Assembly (NCBI GenBank): GCA_023388835.1
Contig: JAEWFK010000095.1
Coordinates: 1-52,255, forward strand
Reading direction: 5' to 3'
Source of the DNA: Pseudomonadota bacterium
GTDB taxonomy: Bacteria; Pseudomonadota; Gammaproteobacteria; Burkholderiales; Burkholderiaceae_B
DNA: 52,255 nt
Part shown: positions 49,474-52,255 of the stretch, in pieces
How positions within the stretch are numbered: position 1 is the stretch's first letter
Layout: each line of letters starts with the position of its first letter
Position numbers and translations under genes: made by a program
The notes under the pieces: model-generated
What the model was told of the DNA's origin: nothing
Seen by the model: only the letters and a program-made list of their open reading frames with translations
Databases searched by the model: none

Positions 49474-50486
49474 TGACATTCGTGGGGAGCGCCATTGTGC
49501 GGCGCCTGATGGCGTTTTGCGCCGGCATGGTTCTGGCGTTGGGAGGCCCGGCAAGCTCCGCCCAGCCGCCTCGACTGGAAAAATTCGTACTCGCAGGCTG
49601 GAGCAAGCCGATCACCGAGATCACGCATTTGCTGGCCGAGCCGGATATGGGGTTCTTCAAGGATCAGGGCCTGGCATTGACCTATCTTCCGGGTGCGGGC
49701 GGCGGGGACGCCCTGCGCAACCTGTTGAGCGGGCAGGCAGAGGTCGCGTTCACGGACCCTGGTTCCTTCTTCGCAGCCCTGGATAAAGGTGCGGAGCTGC
49801 GGGCCATTTACGATATTTATCCACAGAACGTGTTCAATGTTGTGGCGCTGGCCTCCAGCGGAATCACCCAGCCGGCCGATCTCAAAGGCAAGCGTATCGG
49901 TGTGTACAGCCTGGCCAGCGGCACGCGGCAGAATTTGCAGATCCTGTTGCAGCACGCCGGCCTGAGTGAAAGCGATGTGACCATCGTGGTCACCGGCGTG
50001 CTCAATTTCGTGCCGCTGATTCGGGGTCAGGTGGATGCCACTGCCGCCACCGACACGGGGCTGGCATTGGCGCGGCGGCGGGGGCTGGGCGACGTGCAGG
50101 TCATTGAAGTGGCCGATTATCTGAACTATTCCAGCGATCTTTTCGTGGTTCGCGAATCCTATTATCAGCAGAACAAGGACACCCTGCGCCGGTTTCTTGC
50201 CGCCTATCGCCGCAGTGCCGAATGGATGATCAGCGAGCCTGAACGCGCCGCCCAAGTAGCGCAGCGCCGGGCCATTGATGGACAGGATCCCGTGTTGAAT
50301 GCGGAGACCATCGCGATCCGAAATCGTGCCAGTGTCTCGGCGCTCACTCAGGAAAAGGGTTTAGGAGCGCTTGACCTCGAGACCCTGCAGGCGGCCGCCG
50401 ACGCCTATTTCGACCTAGGGCTCATCAGCCGAAGAATCACGATAAGCGATGCCGCGGCGTTGGATGTATTACCCGACGCCCAATAG
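49470..50486 (+). CDS. ABC transporter substrate-binding protein (NMT1/THI5/SsuA-like)
   Basis: Periplasmic receptor of 338 aa. Signal peptide to about residue 31 (MAFCAGMVLALGGPASSA-QP). The mature domain begins KFVLAGWSKPITEITHLLAEPDMGFFKDQGL, has GAGGGDALRNLLSGQAEVAFTDPG and LKGKRIGVYSLASGTRQNLQILL, and belongs to the NMT1-like/SsuA group that binds thiamin precursors, alkanesulfonates or similar small molecules. Two ATG codons stand together (49470 and 49473); the first overlaps the permease stop. The ligand is probably the acid handled by the LuxE/LuxC-like pair. Confidence 0.92.
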   Translation: MMTFVGSAIVRRLMAFCAGMVLALGGPASSAQPPRLEKFVLAGWSKPITEITHLLAEPDMGFFKDQGLALTYLPGAGGGDALRNLLSGQAEVAFTDPGSFFAALDKGAELRAIYDIYPQNVFNVVALASSGITQPADLKGKRIGVYSLASGTRQNLQILLQHAGLSESDVTIVVTGVLNFVPLIRGQVDATAATDTGLALARRRGLGDVQVIEVADYLNYSSDLFVVRESYYQQNKDTLRRFLAAYRRSAEWMISEPERAAQVAQRRAIDGQDPVLNAETIAIRNRASVSALTQEKGLGALDLETLQAAADAYFDLGLISRRITISDAAALDVLPDAQ

Positions 50487-50505
50487 AGTCGCTGCGGAGA
50501 CAGAC

Positions 50506-51273
50506 ATGGATTTCAAGAACAAAGTGATCCTGGTGACGGGCGCCAGTCGCGGCATCGGCGCGGCCATCGCGCAGGCGTTCGCTGGCGAAGGCGCTCTGGT
50601 CGTGGTCAATTACCTGCGCAATGAAAGCGCCGCTGCCCAAGTCGTCGAGCATTGCATGGAAGTGGGCGGTGATGCCTGGGCGATACCCGCCGACGTCATG
50701 GATGCATCGGCCGTGAATGCCATGGTCGAGCAAGTGATGATGGAGACCGGCCGCATCGACGTCGTGGTCAATAACGCCTTGCGCGCCTACCGGTTCAACC
50801 CCGACCTTCGCCGCCGTTTTCAGGAATTGGACGCGAGTGCCTACCGGCAACAGTTCGACGCCGCGGTGCAGAGCGCCTGCAATGTATGCAAGGCGGTATT
50901 GCCGCATATGCGTCAGCGCGCCGCAGGGAGCATTATCAATATTTCCAGCGACCTGGTGGAACATCCCGTGGTCCCGTACCACGACTATGCGACCGCGAAG
51001 GCGGCGATGGTCGGCTTCAGCCGTCATCTGGCCGCCGAACTGGGGCCATCGGGCATACGCGTGAACTGCGTGGCGCCGGGATTGGTGTGGCCAACGGATG
51101 CCAGCCGGGAAACCCGGGAGTCGATTCGTGAGCAGCTGGCGGGGCAAACGCCGCTGCGCCGTATCGCCACCCCGAAAGACGTGACCGGGCCGGTGATGTT
51201 CCTGGCGTCCGACTGGAGCCGCTTCATGACGGGACAGGTGCTGTACGTGGATGGCGGGCTGGTGATGCGGTAA
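50506..51273 (+). CDS. Short-chain dehydrogenase/reductase (FabG / 3-oxoacyl-ACP reductase-like)
   Basis: Classical SDR of 255 aa. Cofactor motif TGASRGIG (11-18), catalytic Ser147/148 in NISSD, Tyr161 and Lys165 (YATAK), and the C-terminal TGQVLYVDGG. The usual NNAG is NNAL (89-92), a small departure. The start has GGAG 6 bases upstream and lies 19 bases after the receptor stop. It probably reduces a carbonyl made by the LuxE/LuxC pair or oxidises an alcohol precursor before activation. It is the last gene of the operon and meets the MFS gene end to end. Confidence 0.9.
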   Translation: MDFKNKVILVTGASRGIGAAIAQAFAGEGALVVVNYLRNESAAAQVVEHCMEVGGDAWAIPADVMDASAVNAMVEQVMMETGRIDVVVNNALRAYRFNPDLRRRFQELDASAYRQQFDAAVQSACNVCKAVLPHMRQRAAGSIINISSDLVEHPVVPYHDYATAKAAMVGFSRHLAAELGPSGIRVNCVAPGLVWPTDASRETRESIREQLAGQTPLRRIATPKDVTGPVMFLASDWSRFMTGQVLYVDGGLVMR

Positions 51274-51291
51274 GCATGGACCGGTCTTGCC

Positions 51292-52255
51292 TCAAGAGTC
51301 CGGCGCTATGGGCGATCTGCGCCGTGCCACGATCAGTCCCAATACCAGCAATCCGGCGCCGGCCGCAGTGAAAATCAGTTTTTCGGACAAATGGTCGGCC
51401 ACCCATGCAGCGCCGGAGACCCCTACGGATTGGCCGATGAAAAGGAAACAGGCAAACAGGGACATTGCGGCGCCGCGTGCCGTGGGCGCCATCTGGGTAG
51501 CCTTGGTCTGCAAGGTGTTGTGCAGGCAGTAGAAGCCAAAGCCAGCGAGCAGGCAGGCGACCGGCGTCCATGCGAGCAGGGGCGCGTAGGCAAAGGACAC
51601 GAAGCCCAGAAGCAGCAACACGCCGCCCAGCCGCGCCAGTCCGGATTCGCCGAGCCGGCCCAGCAATCTTGCCGCCATGCGGGTGTAGAGGAAACCGCCC
51701 AGTCCATAGAACGCCGCGATACCGCCGGCCATGGAAAGCGACACCTCATGGTGGCGCTGCAACAGGCTCGGAATGAAAGCCAGGGCGCCGAAGGCCAATG
51801 CTCCCTCGACCGTGATCACCGTCAATATCCATCTTGAGGCGGGTTCGGCCACGATCTCTCGCAATGCGCGGCGACCCGTATGGGCGGCGGGTGCCGCAGG
51901 CGCCTCATGTCGCAGGGCGCGGAGCAGCAGACCGCCCGACGCGAGGAAAAGGACGACGAGCACGAGGAAGGCGGGGCGCCAGCCGGCTTGCTCAGCGATC
52001 AGTCCGCTGAGCCACTGGCCGGCAAGCATGCCCATCACGCCGGCACTCACAATGCGCGCGAGCGCGGCCTGGCGTGCGTGATAGGGCACGTTGTCCCCGA
52101 TCCAAGCCATCGCGAGCGGAAAGATGCCGGCCGCGGAGGCACCCGATAGGACGCGCGCCGCCACCAGCCAGTCTAGCGAGGGCGCGAGGAACGCCATGCC
52201 GTTACCGACGACGCTGGCCAAGCTGCATATCGAGATGATGCGCAGCTTGCCGTAG
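51292..52255 (-). CDS. MFS transporter, 5'-truncated by the window edge
   Basis: Partial major-facilitator exporter. The open frame runs to the last complete codon of the window with no start, so roughly the first 50-60 residues are missing. The first visible residues YGKLRIIS are the loop 2-3 motif A region. The rest holds about ten helices: LVAARVLSGASAAGIFPLAMAWIGD, then SAGVMGMLAGQWLSGLI and a second half starting with SRWILTVITVEGALAF. This is a typical DHA1-like layout. It converges on the SDR gene with 18 bases between. The substrate is unknown. Confidence 0.87.
   Translation of the reverse strand, partial: YGKLRIISICSLASVVGNGMAFLAPSLDWLVAARVLSGASAAGIFPLAMAWIGDNVPYHARQAALARIVSAGVMGMLAGQWLSGLIAEQAGWRPAFLVLVVLFLASGGLLLRALRHEAPAAPAAHTGRRALREIVAEPASRWILTVITVEGALAFGALAFIPSLLQRHHEVSLSMAGGIAAFYGLGGFLYTRMAARLLGRLGESGLARLGGVLLLLGFVSFAYAPLLAWTPVACLLAGFGFYCLHNTLQTKATQMAPTARGAAMSLFACFLFIGQSVGVSGAAWVADHLSEKLIFTAAGAGLLVLGLIVARRRSPIAPDS

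Overview
The window reads as chromosome of a GC-rich betaproteobacterium of the order Burkholderiales, most likely family Alcaligenaceae (Bordetella, Achromobacter or Pusillimonas relatives). The reasons are a CIRCE-controlled rpoH, a cta (aa3-type) cytochrome oxidase cluster with DUF2970 and a twin-transmembrane protein, a PhaM-like PHB-granule protein, and five Bug-type (tripartite tricarboxylate transporter) periplasmic receptors in 16 kb. No rRNA, tRNA, CRISPR array, insertion sequence or phage gene was seen. Species-level assignment is not possible from the sequence alone.

Bases 1-24000 are mostly housekeeping. rpoH lies behind a perfect 27-bp CIRCE element. A membrane phosphoglycerol-transferase-like gene is followed by dgkA, a pair that fits diacylglycerol production and recycling. 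A minus-strand respiratory block follows (ctaC, ctaD, a 36-aa ORF, DUF2970, ctaE, SURF1, a SCO-like protein, ctaA, ctaB). It makes, assembles and supplies heme A to an aa3-type oxidase, but has no room for ctaG/cox11. An FNR/ANR-like box precedes ctaC. Next come a Nudix hydrolase, PhaM, glmU, a DHA2 exporter, a GT4 glycosyltransferase, a chemoreceptor, an Lrp/AsnC regulator and glmS. A DUF1993 gene and an Xre/RES toxin-antitoxin pair with a clear direct-repeat operator close this part.

Bases 24000-45100 are an accessory catabolic region. Cluster A (+) is aldehyde dehydrogenase, Bug, and a 3-hydroxyisobutyrate-dehydrogenase-like enzyme. Cluster B (-) is a tight six-gene operon: Bug, RraA-type aldolase, D-2-hydroxyacid dehydrogenase, GlcD-like FAD dehydrogenase, LldD-like FMN dehydrogenase, Bug. 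It is read divergently from a LysR regulator, with a recognisable promoter and T-N11-A box. Cluster C is an IclR repressor divergent from Bug, gamma-glutamyltransferase-like protein, Bug, ThDP enzyme and class III aminotransferase, with a perfect 10-7-10 palindrome in the control region. An aldo/keto reductase closes the region. None of the Bug receptors has a TctA/TctB membrane partner in the window.

Bases 45300-51273 hold the most unusual system: a six-gene operon with LuxE-like acyl-protein synthetase, LuxC-like acyl reductase, an ABC importer (ATPase, permease, periplasmic NMT1/SsuA-type receptor) and an SDR. The LuxE and LuxC homologs keep their acyl-accepting cysteines, but no luciferase (luxAB) or thioesterase (luxD) is present. 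I infer that an imported carboxylic acid is activated and reduced to an aldehyde. The substrate and purpose are unknown. A 5'-truncated MFS exporter ends the window.
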